61,451 nt of DNA from Brevundimonas sp. (GTDB lineage Bacteria; Pseudomonadota; Alphaproteobacteria; Caulobacterales; Caulobacteraceae). The position numbers and the translations under genes are program-made. Positions 48,031-57,672 of the stretch are shown here, piece by piece (position 1 is the stretch's first letter; each line of letters opens with the position of its first letter). The stretch lies in NCBI RefSeq assembly GCF_024711105.1, contig NZ_JANJTL010000060.1, positions 1-61,451 on the forward strand, read 5' to 3'. The notes beneath the pieces are model-generated. The model ran no database searches. It was not told where the DNA came from and saw only the letters and a list, made by a program, of their open reading frames with translations.

Positions 48031-49328
48031 GGCCTCAGGCGCTCCATCCGCAGATCGGCGGCCTGGGCGTGGGCCTCCAGACCCTCCAGCCGCGCCAGCC
48101 GTCCCGCCGCCTCGGCGAGGTGGGGCAGGCCGTCGCGCGAGACGCGCTGCACGGCGAAGCTCTTCATGAAGGCGGCGGTGGTCACGCCGGAGAAGGCCCG
48201 CGCCGCCCCGTCGGTCGGCAGCACGTGGCTGGGGCCGGCCAGATAGTCCCCGAAGGTTTCGGCCGCCGCGTCGCCGGCGAAGACGGTCCCGGCATGACGG
48301 ACGTTGGCGATCAGGGCGTCCGGATCGCGCACCTGCAGCGACAGGTGCTCGGGCCCATAGGCGTTGGCGATGGCGACCGCCTCTGCCGGGTCGCGGCACA
48401 GGATGATTGCGGCGGCGTCCAGCGAGCGGCGGGCGATGTCGGCGCGCGGCAGGCCCTGCAGGCGCCGTTCGACGGCCTCGGCCGCCAGCCGCGCCAGGGC
48501 GGGGCTGGGCGTGACCAGCAGGACCTGGGCGTCGACGTCGTGCTCAGCCTGGCCGAGCAGGTCGGCGGCGACGAGGTCCGGATCGGCGCCTTCGTCGGCG
48601 ATGACCAGGAGTTCGCTCGGCCCGGCCGGCAGGTCGATCGCGGGCCCGCCGGGCTCGGAGCTCACCTGCCGCTTGGCCTCGGCCACCCAGGCGTTGCCAG
48701 GGCCGAAGATCTTGTCGACCCGCGGCAGGCCCGCGCCATAGGCCAGGGCCCCGACGGCCTGGGCGCCGCCGACCAGCCAGATGGCTTCCAGCCCCGCCTC
48801 GCGCGCGGCGAGGATGATCATCGGATCGACCGAGCCGTCCCTGCGCGGCGGCGTCACAACGACCCGCTCGGCCACGCCTGCGACCTCCGCCGGGACGGCC
48901 AGCATCAGCAGGGTGGAGAACAGGAGCGCGGTGCCGCCCGGCACATAGAGCCCAACGCGGTCCAGCGGACGCCAGACGCGACGGCTGAACACCCCGGGCA
49001 GGGTCTCGATCTCGGGACCGTCCGCTGGCCGGTCCGCCTCGTGAAAGTGTCGGATCGCGCCCGCCGCCAGCTTCAGCGCGGCCCGGTCCTCCGGCGCGAC
49101 GCGGGCGGCCGCCTCGGCCGCCCTCGCGTCGGTGATCGCGAGACGGCGGGCAGGGGCCCCGTCCAGACGGTTGGACCAGTCGTCCACGGCCTCGCCGCCG
49201 CGCTCGCGCACATCGGCGAGGATCTCGCTGACCCGGGCGCTGACCTCCGCGCTGCGGGTCTGCGTCGGGCGCAGCAGGGCTCTCTCACGGTCCGCCGCTG
49301 CGGCCGCGTTCCAGTCGATCAATCGCAT
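48027..49328 (-). CDS. hisD: Histidinol dehydrogenase
   Basis: GLYVPGGTALLFSTLLMLAVPAEVAG; KIFGPGNAWVAEAKRQV. Confidence 0.96.
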   Translation of the reverse strand: MRLIDWNAAAAADRERALLRPTQTRSAEVSARVSEILADVRERGGEAVDDWSNRLDGAPARRLAITDARAAEAAARVAPEDRAALKLAAGAIRHFHEADRPADGPEIETLPGVFSRRVWRPLDRVGLYVPGGTALLFSTLLMLAVPAEVAGVAERVVVTPPRRDGSVDPMIILAAREAGLEAIWLVGGAQAVGALAYGAGLPRVDKIFGPGNAWVAEAKRQVSSEPGGPAIDLPAGPSELLVIADEGADPDLVAADLLGQAEHDVDAQVLLVTPSPALARLAAEAVERRLQGLPRADIARRSLDAAAIILCRDPAEAVAIANAYGPEHLSLQVRDPDALIANVRHAGTVFAGDAAAETFGDYLAGPSHVLPTDGAARAFSGVTTAAFMKSFAVQRVSRDGLPHLAEAAGRLARLEGLEAHAQAADLRMERLRP

Positions 49329-49334
49329 GGGCCG

Positions 49335-50225
49335 TTACATCATCATCTTTTCGATGGGCAGGACGAGGATGGCCGAGGCGCCGGCCCCCTTCAGTCCCTC
49401 GAGCGTCTCCCAGAAGACGTTCTCCTGGCAGACGGCGTGCACCGCGACGGCGTCCTCCTTGCCGGCCAGCGGCGTGATGGTCGGCGACCCTGCGCCCGGC
49501 AGCAGCCGAGTGATCTCCTCCAGCGACGAGCGGGGGGCGTTCAGCATGATGTACTTGGTGCCCTGGGAGGCCACGACGCCTCTCAGCCGGTCCGTCAGGA
49601 TGTCGGCGAGATGCGCATGGCGCTGAGGCACGCCGCCGGGCGCGCGGACGAGCACCGCCTCGCTCTCCAGCACCGTCTCGACCGGCTTCAGGCCGTTGGC
49701 CTCCAGAGTCGCCCCGGTGGAGACGAGGTCGCAGATGGCGTGCGCCACCTTCAGGCGAGGCGCCACCTCGACGGCGCCATGCAGCTCGACCACTTCGGCC
49801 TCGACCGCCTGGTCGCGCAGCCAGGCCTGCAGCACGCCGGGATAGGAGGTGGCGATCCGGCGCCCCGCCAGGGCCCCGGGGCCGGGCCAGCCGGCCTCGT
49901 TCGGCACGGCGATCTTCAGCGCGCACCGCCCGAATCCGAGCGGCATGACCACCTCCGGCCGCGGGCCGTTGCGGCGCGCCGCGTGCTCCTCGAGCACGTT
50001 CAGGCCGATGATCCCGAGGTCGCAGACGCCGTCGGCCACGAAGGTGGTGATGTCGTCGTCGCGCACGCGCAGCACATCGATCGGGTGGTTCTCGATCCTG
50101 TAGAGCAGGTCGTTGGCGCCCTTCATGACGCGCAGGCCCGCCTCGCGCATGAGTTCGAGGCTGCGCTCGGACAGGCGTCCGCTCTTCTGCAGGGCGATGC
50201 GCAGGCGGTCTTCGGTCCCGCTCAC
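49335..50225 (-). CDS. hisG: ATP phosphoribosyltransferase
   Basis: LRIALQKSGRLSERSLELMREAGL; DLGIIGLNVLEE; DLVSTGATLEANGLKPVE. Confidence 0.95.
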   Translation of the reverse strand: MSGTEDRLRIALQKSGRLSERSLELMREAGLRVMKGANDLLYRIENHPIDVLRVRDDDITTFVADGVCDLGIIGLNVLEEHAARRNGPRPEVVMPLGFGRCALKIAVPNEAGWPGPGALAGRRIATSYPGVLQAWLRDQAVEAEVVELHGAVEVAPRLKVAHAICDLVSTGATLEANGLKPVETVLESEAVLVRAPGGVPQRHAHLADILTDRLRGVVASQGTKYIMLNAPRSSLEEITRLLPGAGSPTITPLAGKEDAVAVHAVCQENVFWETLEGLKGAGASAILVLPIEKMMM

Positions 50226-50521
50226 TGGCCGGTCTCCTTCATCCGGTCGAGCGCGCGGCGATAGCCCTTGAAGGGCATCTCCTTGAGGAAACGCGCCACG
50301 CGCACGACGGTGGTCGTGCTGGCGCCTGCTCGTTCGGCGATCTGCCGATAGGACAGGTCGCCCGCGTCCAGTAGGCGCGCCACTTCAAGCCGCTCGATGA
50401 AGGCGCGCACCTCCGCGGGCGTGCACAGGTCGGCCAGGAAGTCGCGCACTTCCTCGGGCGTCTTCAGCGCCAGGATGGCGGCGTAGAGCCGCGCTTCGGC
50501 GGGTGTCGGTCGCTCCGTCAT
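50222..50521 (-). CDS. YerC/YecD-type TrpR-related regulator
   Basis: 99 aa; LCTPAEVRAFIERLEVARLLDAGDLSYRQIAERAGASTTTVVRVARFL. Confidence 0.9.
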   Translation of the reverse strand: MTERPTPAEARLYAAILALKTPEEVRDFLADLCTPAEVRAFIERLEVARLLDAGDLSYRQIAERAGASTTTVVRVARFLKEMPFKGYRRALDRMKETGQ

Positions 50522-50531
50522 GTGTGCCGCT

Positions 50532-50549
50532 GTATTACTACGCTGATAC
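50532..50549. promoter_or_regulatory. Candidate operator GTATTA-N6-TGATAC upstream of the TrpR-like gene
   Basis: 18-bp imperfect inverted repeat (one mismatch) in the divergent trpR-like/hisN intergenic region. Confidence 0.4.
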
Positions 50550-50614
50550 GCACGTCAAGCGGCGAGGAGCATTTTTGCGTGGAGCCTGGACGGTCGCGTC
50601 GCTACAGCCCGGTC

Positions 50615-51397
50615 ATGTCGCCCGCAGATTTCGAGCCCTTCGCCCTGGACCTCGCCACCGCCGCGGCCGAGGTGACGCTGCCAGGGTTCCGCCAGGAGCT
50701 GGCCGTGGTCGACAAGGGCGCGGCTGGCGCCTTCGACCCCGTCACGGCTGCCGACCGCGACGCGGAGGCCGTGCTGCGCCGGGCCATCGCTGCCCGCTTT
50801 CCTGACCACGGGGTGATCGGCGAGGAGTACGGCGAGGACCGGCCCGACGCCGACTGGGTCTGGGTGCTGGACCCCATCGACGGCACACGCGCCTATGTCT
50901 CCGGCCTGCCGCTGTGGACCACCCTGATCGCCCTCCTGCACGCGGGCGAGCCGGTGCTCGGCGTCGTCGCCCAGCCCTATCTGCAGGAGGTCTTCATCGG
51001 CACGACGGTCGGATCGAGACTGGTTCGCCCCGATCATCCAGACCGCGCCTTGCAGACGCGCTCCTGCCCGTCGCTGGCCCACGCCACCGTATCCACCACC
51101 GACCCGGCTCTGTTCGCGGGCGAGGAGGCCGAGGCCTGGCGCCGTGTTCGAGCCGGCGCCCGCATGAGCCGCCTCGGCTGCGACGCCTACGCCTACGCCA
51201 TGGTCGCCGCCGGCCAGATCGACGTCGTGCTGGAATCCGGCCTCAAGCTCTGGGACTGGGCCCCCCATAAGCCCCTGATCGAAGGGGCCGGGGGGCTCGT
51301 CTGCGGCTGGGATAGCCTTTCGAGCGCCGACGGCCGCGTGCTGGCGATGGGTGATCGCGGCTTGAGAACCGGTCTCTTGCCCTTGCTCCGCTCCTGA
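50615..51397 (+). CDS. hisN: Inositol monophosphatase family protein, probable histidinol-phosphatase
   Basis: GEEYGEDRPDADWVWVLDPIDGTRAYVSG and LWDWAPHKPLIEGAGG; divergent from the his operon. Confidence 0.85.
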   Translation: MSPADFEPFALDLATAAAEVTLPGFRQELAVVDKGAAGAFDPVTAADRDAEAVLRRAIAARFPDHGVIGEEYGEDRPDADWVWVLDPIDGTRAYVSGLPLWTTLIALLHAGEPVLGVVAQPYLQEVFIGTTVGSRLVRPDHPDRALQTRSCPSLAHATVSTTDPALFAGEEAEAWRRVRAGARMSRLGCDAYAYAMVAAGQIDVVLESGLKLWDWAPHKPLIEGAGGLVCGWDSLSSADGRVLAMGDRGLRTGLLPLLRS

Positions 51398-51519
51398 CGT
51401 CGGCTACGCGGACGGTCGCGCCGACGGCGCCGGGGGCCAATCAGGGCGGCGCCGGCAGGTGTCGCCAACAGCTGGCGGTGAACCGGGGGGCGTTATGGCC
51501 CGGCCAGCCCTTTTCTCTT

Positions 51520-52383
51520 TCAGGCGGCGCTCGCGACCTCTCGTTCGGCCTGGGTGAAGCCGTAGGCGGGCACGATCGAGCCGGCGGGGTCCGAGGCGTC
51601 GTCCCAGCGGGCGATGAGTTGCTCGCCGGCGTCGGGGCCGCCACCGATGAAGACGCCCTCGGTGAGGGTGACGTAGGCGCGAGCGAAGTGTCCGGCGCCG
51701 GCGCAGACGATTGCCCGGGTAGGCGCGTCGTCCGAGACGAGGGGCAGCAGCGCGGGGCTGACCAGGGCCGGGTCCAGGCGAGACAGCTGCTCGGGCGTCA
51801 GCACGCCCTCGGTCATGCCCGTGGCCGCCGTCGGCGCAAGGCAGTTGACCCGGACGTTGTACTTTTCGCCTTCCAGAGCCAGCGTCTGCATCAGCCCGAC
51901 CAGCGCCATCTTGGCCGCGCCGTAGTTCGACTGGCCGAAGTTGCCGTAAAGGCCGGACGAGGACGTCGTCATGACGATGCGGCCGAACTTCTGCTCGCGC
52001 ATGGGCTCCCAAACCGCCTTGGAACAGATGGCCGCGCCCATCAGGTGGATGTCGACGACGAGGCGGAAGTCCTCGAGGCTCATCTTGGCGAAGGTCTTGT
52101 CGCGCAGGATCCCTGCATTGTTGATCAGGACGTCGACCCGGCCGCAGTCCGAAAGCGCGCGGCCGACCATGGCCTGGACCGCGTCGACGTCTGTGACCGA
52201 GCCGGCGCAGCCGCTCGCCGCGCCTCCGGCCGAGACGATCTCGGCCGCGACCCGGTCGGCGGTCGCCTGATCCAGATCGTTGACGATCACACGGGCGCCC
52301 TTGCGGGCGAGATACAGCGCGTGCTGGCGGCCGAGCCCGCCGCCTGCGCCCGTCACGATCGCGACGCGACCTTCCAGGGTCAT
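51520..52383 (-). CDS. SDR family oxidoreductase (3-hydroxyacyl-CoA dehydrogenase / MFE-2-like)
   Basis: MTLEGRVAIVTGAGGGLGRQHALYLA; NNAGILRDKTFAKM; SNYGAAKMALVGL. Confidence 0.9.
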   Translation of the reverse strand: MTLEGRVAIVTGAGGGLGRQHALYLARKGARVIVNDLDQATADRVAAEIVSAGGAASGCAGSVTDVDAVQAMVGRALSDCGRVDVLINNAGILRDKTFAKMSLEDFRLVVDIHLMGAAICSKAVWEPMREQKFGRIVMTTSSSGLYGNFGQSNYGAAKMALVGLMQTLALEGEKYNVRVNCLAPTAATGMTEGVLTPEQLSRLDPALVSPALLPLVSDDAPTRAIVCAGAGHFARAYVTLTEGVFIGGGPDAGEQLIARWDDASDPAGSIVPAYGFTQAEREVASAA

Positions 52384-52411
52384 GCCTGTCTCCGTTTGAG
52401 ATTGAGTAGGG

Positions 52412-53161
52412 CTAGGCCTTGCCGGCCTTCGGCTTGCAGATGGACAGGAAGCCACCCGCCATGAAGGAGGCCATGCGGTCCTTGACCGCGACGAAGTCGT
52501 CGGAGTCGCACAACCCGCCCGACAGCTTGTCGATCCGGCCGGTGCGGGCCAGCGTCAGCATCAAGGCGCCGGTGACGAAGTGATAGCCCCAGAAGATGTC
52601 CTCCTCGGCGCAGTCCGGCAGGGCGCGCTTGAGCAGGCCGATGAGCTTGAGCACCACCGGATCGAAGTGCTGGTCCATCAGTTCGGCGCCCCACTCGGGC
52701 GTGTTGGCGACCTGGGCGCCTAGCGCGCCGTAATTCTTCCAGGGCTCTCCGCCCTGGATGTAGAGGTCCAGGTCGGTGTCGAGGAAGGCGCGCAGCGCGC
52801 CCTCGACGGTCGGGCGGCCGCCGCAGGCCGCGTCGTAGGCTTCCAGCGCCTCCATCCGCAGGGTGCTGGTCACCACCGCGCGACGGGCGAAGACCTCGTC
52901 GAAGAGCTTTTTCTTGTCCGTGAAATAGTAGTTCAGCAGCGTGTGGTGGACGCCCACCTGGGCGGCCACGTCCTTGAGCGTCACCCCGTTCAGCCCGTGC
53001 TTGGAGAACAGCCGCTCGGCCGCGTCGAGGATCTGCTCCATCATGTCGGCGCGCTGTTCGACCTTGGTCCGCCGCCGGGGCGGCCGACGCGGTTCCTCGC
53101 CACGCTCCTGCTCGAGCGTGTCGGAAGTCGCCGAGGACGATTTAACAGCCGCCATAGTCAA
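52412..53161 (-). CDS. TetR family transcriptional regulator
   Basis: MEQILDAAERLFSKHGLNGVTLKDVAAQVGVHHTLLNYYFTDKKKLFDEV. Confidence 0.92.
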   Translation of the reverse strand: MTMAAVKSSSATSDTLEQERGEEPRRPPRRRTKVEQRADMMEQILDAAERLFSKHGLNGVTLKDVAAQVGVHHTLLNYYFTDKKKLFDEVFARRAVVTSTLRMEALEAYDAACGGRPTVEGALRAFLDTDLDLYIQGGEPWKNYGALGAQVANTPEWGAELMDQHFDPVVLKLIGLLKRALPDCAEEDIFWGYHFVTGALMLTLARTGRIDKLSGGLCDSDDFVAVKDRMASFMAGGFLSICKPKAGKA

Positions 53162-54710
53162 CTCTCAGGCGCATCTTGTCGATCTTGCCGGTCGAAGCCA
53201 GGGGCATGCGCTCCAGCCGGATGACCTCATCGGGAATCCACCACGGCGCGACCCGGTCGCGCAATGGGGCAAGCAGGGCGTCGTCCGTCACCGAGCCGGT
53301 CTCGCGGGTCTGAACGACCAGGATGGGCCGCTCGCCCCATTTGGGATCGGGCCGGCCGATCACGGCGGCCAAGGAAACCTCGGGGTGCTCGCTGACGACG
53401 GCCTCGATCTCGGCGGGGTTGATCCACTCACCCCCGGATTTGATCAGATCCTTGGCCCGGCCGGTGATGATCAGGGCGCCGCGCGCGTCGATGCGGGCGA
53501 GGTCGCCGGTCGGGAACCAGCCGTCGGCGTCGGTCGCCGGGGCGGTCTCACCGAAATAGCGCTTCACCACCGCATCGCCCCGGACCCGCAGGTGACCCTC
53601 CGCGCCCCGCTGGTCGGGGAGAGGGCGGCCCTCGGCGTCGGTGAGCAGCAGGTCGATCCCGACCGCCGGGCGACCCGAGATGTGAGGCGCACGGTCCGGA
53701 TCGTCCGGCGGCGCGAAGGAGCCGACGGGAGACAGCTCGGTCATGCCCCAGCTGGTCTGGACGGTGACGCCCAGCCCCTTTTCGATGCGCTCCATCAGCG
53801 CGGGCGCCAACGGTGCGCCGCCGACGGTCACGCGCCGCAGGGTGGGCGTCGTTTCGCCAGTGGCCTCGAGATGTTCGACCAAGCCGAGCCAGACGGTGGC
53901 CACCCCGACGGCCAGAGTCACACGCTCGCCGTTGATCAGGGACGCCAGATGCGCTCCATCCAGGCGCCGCCCGGGCAGCACCAGCCGCGCCCCGGCCGCG
54001 GGCGCTGCGAACGGCAGGCCCCAGGCGTTGGCGTGGAACATCGGGACCGCCGCAAGCACCGTGTCCGTAGACCTCAGCCCGAGCACATCCGCCTGGAGCA
54101 GCCGCAAGGTGTGCAGATAGCTGGACCGGTGGGTGTAGGTGACGCCCTTGGGAGCCCCGGTCGTGCCCGAGGTGAAGCAGAGGCCGGCGGGTGTCGTCTC
54201 GTCGAAACCGCCCCAGGCCACCGGATTGGAGGCGGCGTCCAGCATCGTCTCGAGGTCGTCGGGCTCTCCGGCCACCTCGTTGTCGATGACCAGCACCCGG
54301 TCGAGCGTCGGCGTGCGGGCGGCGATCCGGCGCGCGAGCGGCGCCAGGTCGCTGCTGGCGATCAGAAGCCGCGCCTGGGACTGGCCGACCATGGACGCCA
54401 GCTGCGCCTCGGTCAGCCGGGGGTTCAGCGTGTGGCAGACCGCGCCGATTCCGACGATCCCGTACCAGGCCTCAAGGTGGGCCTGGGAGTTCCACGCCAG
54501 CGTGGCGACACGGTCGCCCTTGCCGACGCCGAGCCCGGTGAGGACGGCCGAGACCTTGCGGCTCCGCTCGCGTAGCGCGGCGTAGCCGATGCGGAGGGGC
54601 TCCGCGTCCGCCCTGCCCGTAACGACCTCGGCCTCCCCGCTCCACTTGGCGGCATGATCGAGGAACTTGTCGAGGGTCAGGGGATAGGCCTGCATCTCCC
54701 CGTCGGTCAT
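53142..54710 (-). CDS. AMP-dependent (long-chain) acyl-CoA synthetase
   Basis: LCFTSGTTGAPKGVTYTHRS; ITGRAKDLIKSGGEWINPAEIE. Confidence 0.93.
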   Translation of the reverse strand: MTDGEMQAYPLTLDKFLDHAAKWSGEAEVVTGRADAEPLRIGYAALRERSRKVSAVLTGLGVGKGDRVATLAWNSQAHLEAWYGIVGIGAVCHTLNPRLTEAQLASMVGQSQARLLIASSDLAPLARRIAARTPTLDRVLVIDNEVAGEPDDLETMLDAASNPVAWGGFDETTPAGLCFTSGTTGAPKGVTYTHRSSYLHTLRLLQADVLGLRSTDTVLAAVPMFHANAWGLPFAAPAAGARLVLPGRRLDGAHLASLINGERVTLAVGVATVWLGLVEHLEATGETTPTLRRVTVGGAPLAPALMERIEKGLGVTVQTSWGMTELSPVGSFAPPDDPDRAPHISGRPAVGIDLLLTDAEGRPLPDQRGAEGHLRVRGDAVVKRYFGETAPATDADGWFPTGDLARIDARGALIITGRAKDLIKSGGEWINPAEIEAVVSEHPEVSLAAVIGRPDPKWGERPILVVQTRETGSVTDDALLAPLRDRVAPWWIPDEVIRLERMPLASTGKIDKMRLRVDYGGC

Positions 54711-56344
54711 GGGCACGCCGGGGACGCGGGCGGCAACGGCGGCGAGATGACGCCGAAGTTCCAGTTCCAGGGCGTGCCGCCGGCGTGGCGGCGACGGCAC
54801 ACCAGGGACTCCTGCAGATCGAACATGCCCGGCATCAGCCGCTCTCGTGGCGTGGGCGTCTGCTCGAACGCCATGTAGGCGCGGGTCTCCCCATAGGCTG
54901 GCCAGGCGGGCTGGCCCTCGGCGGACGGCGTCTCGCCCCGGGCGAAGCTGGCCCAGTAGTCCTGCATGGCCTCGGTGAAGGCCCGTTCCTCGGGCGTATC
55001 CGGCGCGGTCGGCCAACGCGGGGCGGTGCGTCCGTGCGTGCCGAAGACGTAGGGGATTTCGGCGGCGTGGAAGGCGTGAAGGCCCGCCTCGTCCGTGGCC
55101 GGATAGCCATGATCGAAGAGGTACAGGTATGCCGGCTGGCCGAGCGCGGTCTGGCGGCGCGCGAGACGCTCCGCGGTCCAGCCGTAGAGGCCGTCGCGCT
55201 GGGTGGCCAGCAGGCTCTCGGGGATGTCAGCCGACGGATAGAGCGCCAGGAAGGCGTCGGCCAGATCGCCGTAACGATCCCGGATGGCCTGCTCATAGGC
55301 CGCCGCCTCGGCGGGCGGCGAGGGCGGCAGCAGCATCCGCAGCGAGCGGATCTCGCCCTGATTGAAACCGGCCAGAAGCGGCACGGGCGCCTGCTCGCCG
55401 CGATCGAAGATCGTGACCAGCTGCTCGGGCAGGTAATGCCCGTCGATTGTGCCCCAGGGGGCGTAGCCCGCCTGGACGGCTGCCACGGTCAGTTCCTGGG
55501 CGTCCATGCCGCGCATTTCGGCCAGGTTCTGGCGGCCGAGTTGGACCTGCAGCCACAGCCCAACCTCCTCGGCTGCGAAGTCGCCGTAGCGGCGAGAGCG
55601 CAGCTCCGGCGTCGAGATCATGTAGGCGCTCTGTGCGATCGCCCTGTCGAACAGGCCCCGCGCCTCCGGCGAGGCCATCAGGTACATGACGCTGAGCGCG
55701 CCCGCCGACTCCCCGGCGATGGTCACCTGACCCGGGTCGCCGCCGAAAGCCGCGATGTTACGCTCGACCCACCGCAGCGCGGCGATCTGGTCCTGCAGGC
55801 CGTAGTTGCCCGAGATGTTGCGGCTGGACTCGCTGCTCAGCTCCGGGTGAGCGAGATAGCCCAGCACGCCGAGGCGATAGTTGATCGAGACGACGACAAG
55901 GCCTTCGCGGGCCAGGGCCGCCCCGTCGTACATGGCTTCCGAGCTCGCGCCGGTCGTAAGCGCGCCGCCGTGGATCCAGACAAAGACCGGCAGTCCCTCG
56001 GCGTCGTCGGGCGCCCAGATGTTGAGCGACAGACAGTCCTCGCTCATCTCGGGGGCCTCGCCCGCATAGATGCTGGTCCCGCGCGCCGTCGGCTGGTGGC
56101 ACGCCGGGCCGAAGTCGGCGGCGTCGCGAACTCCTGACCAGCGCGGCAGCTCAGCCGGGGGCCGCCAGCGTCGCCAGCCGACCGGTGGCTGGGCGTAGGG
56201 GATGCCCCGGAACGCATTCACATCACCCTGGGAGACGCCCCTCAAGGTTCCGGCGGGCGCCTCGACCACCGGCTGTGAAACCGCCGGGGCGCCATGGGCG
56301 CAGGCCGCCAGGGCCAGCGCCGCCGCTGCAACCAGGCCCCGCAT
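54707..56344 (-). CDS. Type B carboxylesterase
   Basis: Signal peptide; AFRGIPYAQPPVG, EDCLSLNIWAP, VTIAGESAGALSVMYLM. Confidence 0.92.
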   Translation of the reverse strand: MRGLVAAAALALAACAHGAPAVSQPVVEAPAGTLRGVSQGDVNAFRGIPYAQPPVGWRRWRPPAELPRWSGVRDAADFGPACHQPTARGTSIYAGEAPEMSEDCLSLNIWAPDDAEGLPVFVWIHGGALTTGASSEAMYDGAALAREGLVVVSINYRLGVLGYLAHPELSSESSRNISGNYGLQDQIAALRWVERNIAAFGGDPGQVTIAGESAGALSVMYLMASPEARGLFDRAIAQSAYMISTPELRSRRYGDFAAEEVGLWLQVQLGRQNLAEMRGMDAQELTVAAVQAGYAPWGTIDGHYLPEQLVTIFDRGEQAPVPLLAGFNQGEIRSLRMLLPPSPPAEAAAYEQAIRDRYGDLADAFLALYPSADIPESLLATQRDGLYGWTAERLARRQTALGQPAYLYLFDHGYPATDEAGLHAFHAAEIPYVFGTHGRTAPRWPTAPDTPEERAFTEAMQDYWASFARGETPSAEGQPAWPAYGETRAYMAFEQTPTPRERLMPGMFDLQESLVCRRRHAGGTPWNWNFGVISPPLPPASPACP

Positions 56345-57669
56345 CACGAAGCCCCCTTCGCCGGATGCAGGTGCCGAATTTTCCGCGCCAGTCCGATGAA
56401 CATGACGATGGCCAGACCGTAGAAGGGGATCAGGGTGTAGAAGGCCATCTGCAGTGAGTTGTCCGGGAACTGGGCCCGGAAGAAGTCGCTGGCCGCGCCG
56501 AGGTAGGTCGGCCCCAGACCGAGGCCGATCAGGTTCATGACCAGCAGCAGCAGGGCGCCGGACATCACGCGCTGATCCGGTCGGACCTCCTCCTGCACCA
56601 GGGTCACCGCCGGCGACAGGTAGAAGTAGTTCAGCGCCATCGGCAGGGTCAGGAAGGCCAGAGCCATCTGCCAGGTCGGAGCCCAGACGAACGCCGCGAA
56701 CAGGGGCGCCGCCAGCGCCAGGCCGACGGCGGGCAGCCAGGCGTAGAAGGTCTTTGACTTCTTCGCGAGGTGGTCGATCAGCCGGCCGGAGATGAACATG
56801 CCCGCGCCGATGCCGAAGCCGACGACCAGGGCGTACCACAGGGCGACCTCCTGGAGCGTCATGCCCTTTTCGCGCATCAGGAACAGGGTCGCGAAGTTGA
56901 GCAGGGCGTAGGTCACGAACTGGGTGGCGCCGCAGGCCAGCGCCATGCCGCGCAGCACCGGATTGGCGAAGTACATCCGGCAGGTGTCCCAGAACCCGGC
57001 TCTGGGCGCCGGCGCGGCGTCAGCGGGGGGCTGGGCCTGGAGCGGCTGGTCGAGACCGCCCTTCTTGGGCTCCTTGACGAACAGCCAGACCACGATCGCG
57101 GTCACCACCCCGATCACGCCGATCCAGATGAAGGCGTCGCGCCAGGAGAAGGCCGCGGCCACGGTCGCCCCGAACGCGACGCCGAGCGCCTGGCCTATCG
57201 GCGGTCCGAGATTGAACAGGCTGAGCGCCGTGCCCCGCGTGCCGGACGGGAAGTAGTCCGAGATAATCGCGTAGGACGGCGGCACGCCGCCAGCCTCACC
57301 GACGCCCACCGCCATGCGCGAAACCGCGAGCTGCGGATAGTTGGTCGAGAGCCCGCAGGCCGCGGTCGCCGCACTCCAAAGGGCGCAGGAGAAGGCCAGC
57401 ACCTTGGTGCGGTTGGTCCGGTCGGCCAGCCAGCCCACCGGGATCGCCAGGATGCAGTAGAAGAGCGCGAAGTAGAGACCGCTGATCATGCCCAACTGAC
57501 CGTCGGTCACGCCCAGGTCGTCCTGGATCGGCTTGGCCAGGATCGACAGCAGCTGCCGGTCCAAGAAGTTGAGTACATAGACGAAGCACAGCACGGCCAG
57601 GACGAACCAGGCCCGCGCCCCCGGACGCGCCGGCGGCGCGCCCGGGATTGGGGAGGAGGCTACGCTCAT
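56344..57669 (-). CDS. MFS transporter (Spinster-like)
   Basis: FLDRQLLSILAKPIQDDLGVTDGQLGMISGLYFALFYCILAIPVGWLADRTNR. Confidence 0.92.
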   Translation of the reverse strand: MSVASSPIPGAPPARPGARAWFVLAVLCFVYVLNFLDRQLLSILAKPIQDDLGVTDGQLGMISGLYFALFYCILAIPVGWLADRTNRTKVLAFSCALWSAATAACGLSTNYPQLAVSRMAVGVGEAGGVPPSYAIISDYFPSGTRGTALSLFNLGPPIGQALGVAFGATVAAAFSWRDAFIWIGVIGVVTAIVVWLFVKEPKKGGLDQPLQAQPPADAAPAPRAGFWDTCRMYFANPVLRGMALACGATQFVTYALLNFATLFLMREKGMTLQEVALWYALVVGFGIGAGMFISGRLIDHLAKKSKTFYAWLPAVGLALAAPLFAAFVWAPTWQMALAFLTLPMALNYFYLSPAVTLVQEEVRPDQRVMSGALLLLVMNLIGLGLGPTYLGAASDFFRAQFPDNSLQMAFYTLIPFYGLAIVMFIGLARKIRHLHPAKGAS

Positions 57670-57672
57670 GCC

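Noticed and set aside
48031-48399. N-terminal extension of the HisC-HisB ORF
   Set aside because: It overlaps hisD on the same strand in another frame; MTTLAQ at 48030 is the natural start with ATGA coupling
46480-50264. Long plus-strand ORFs (588 aa and 747 aa) opposite the his genes
   Set aside because: High-GC shadow ORFs: low-complexity translations antisense to clearly conserved his genes
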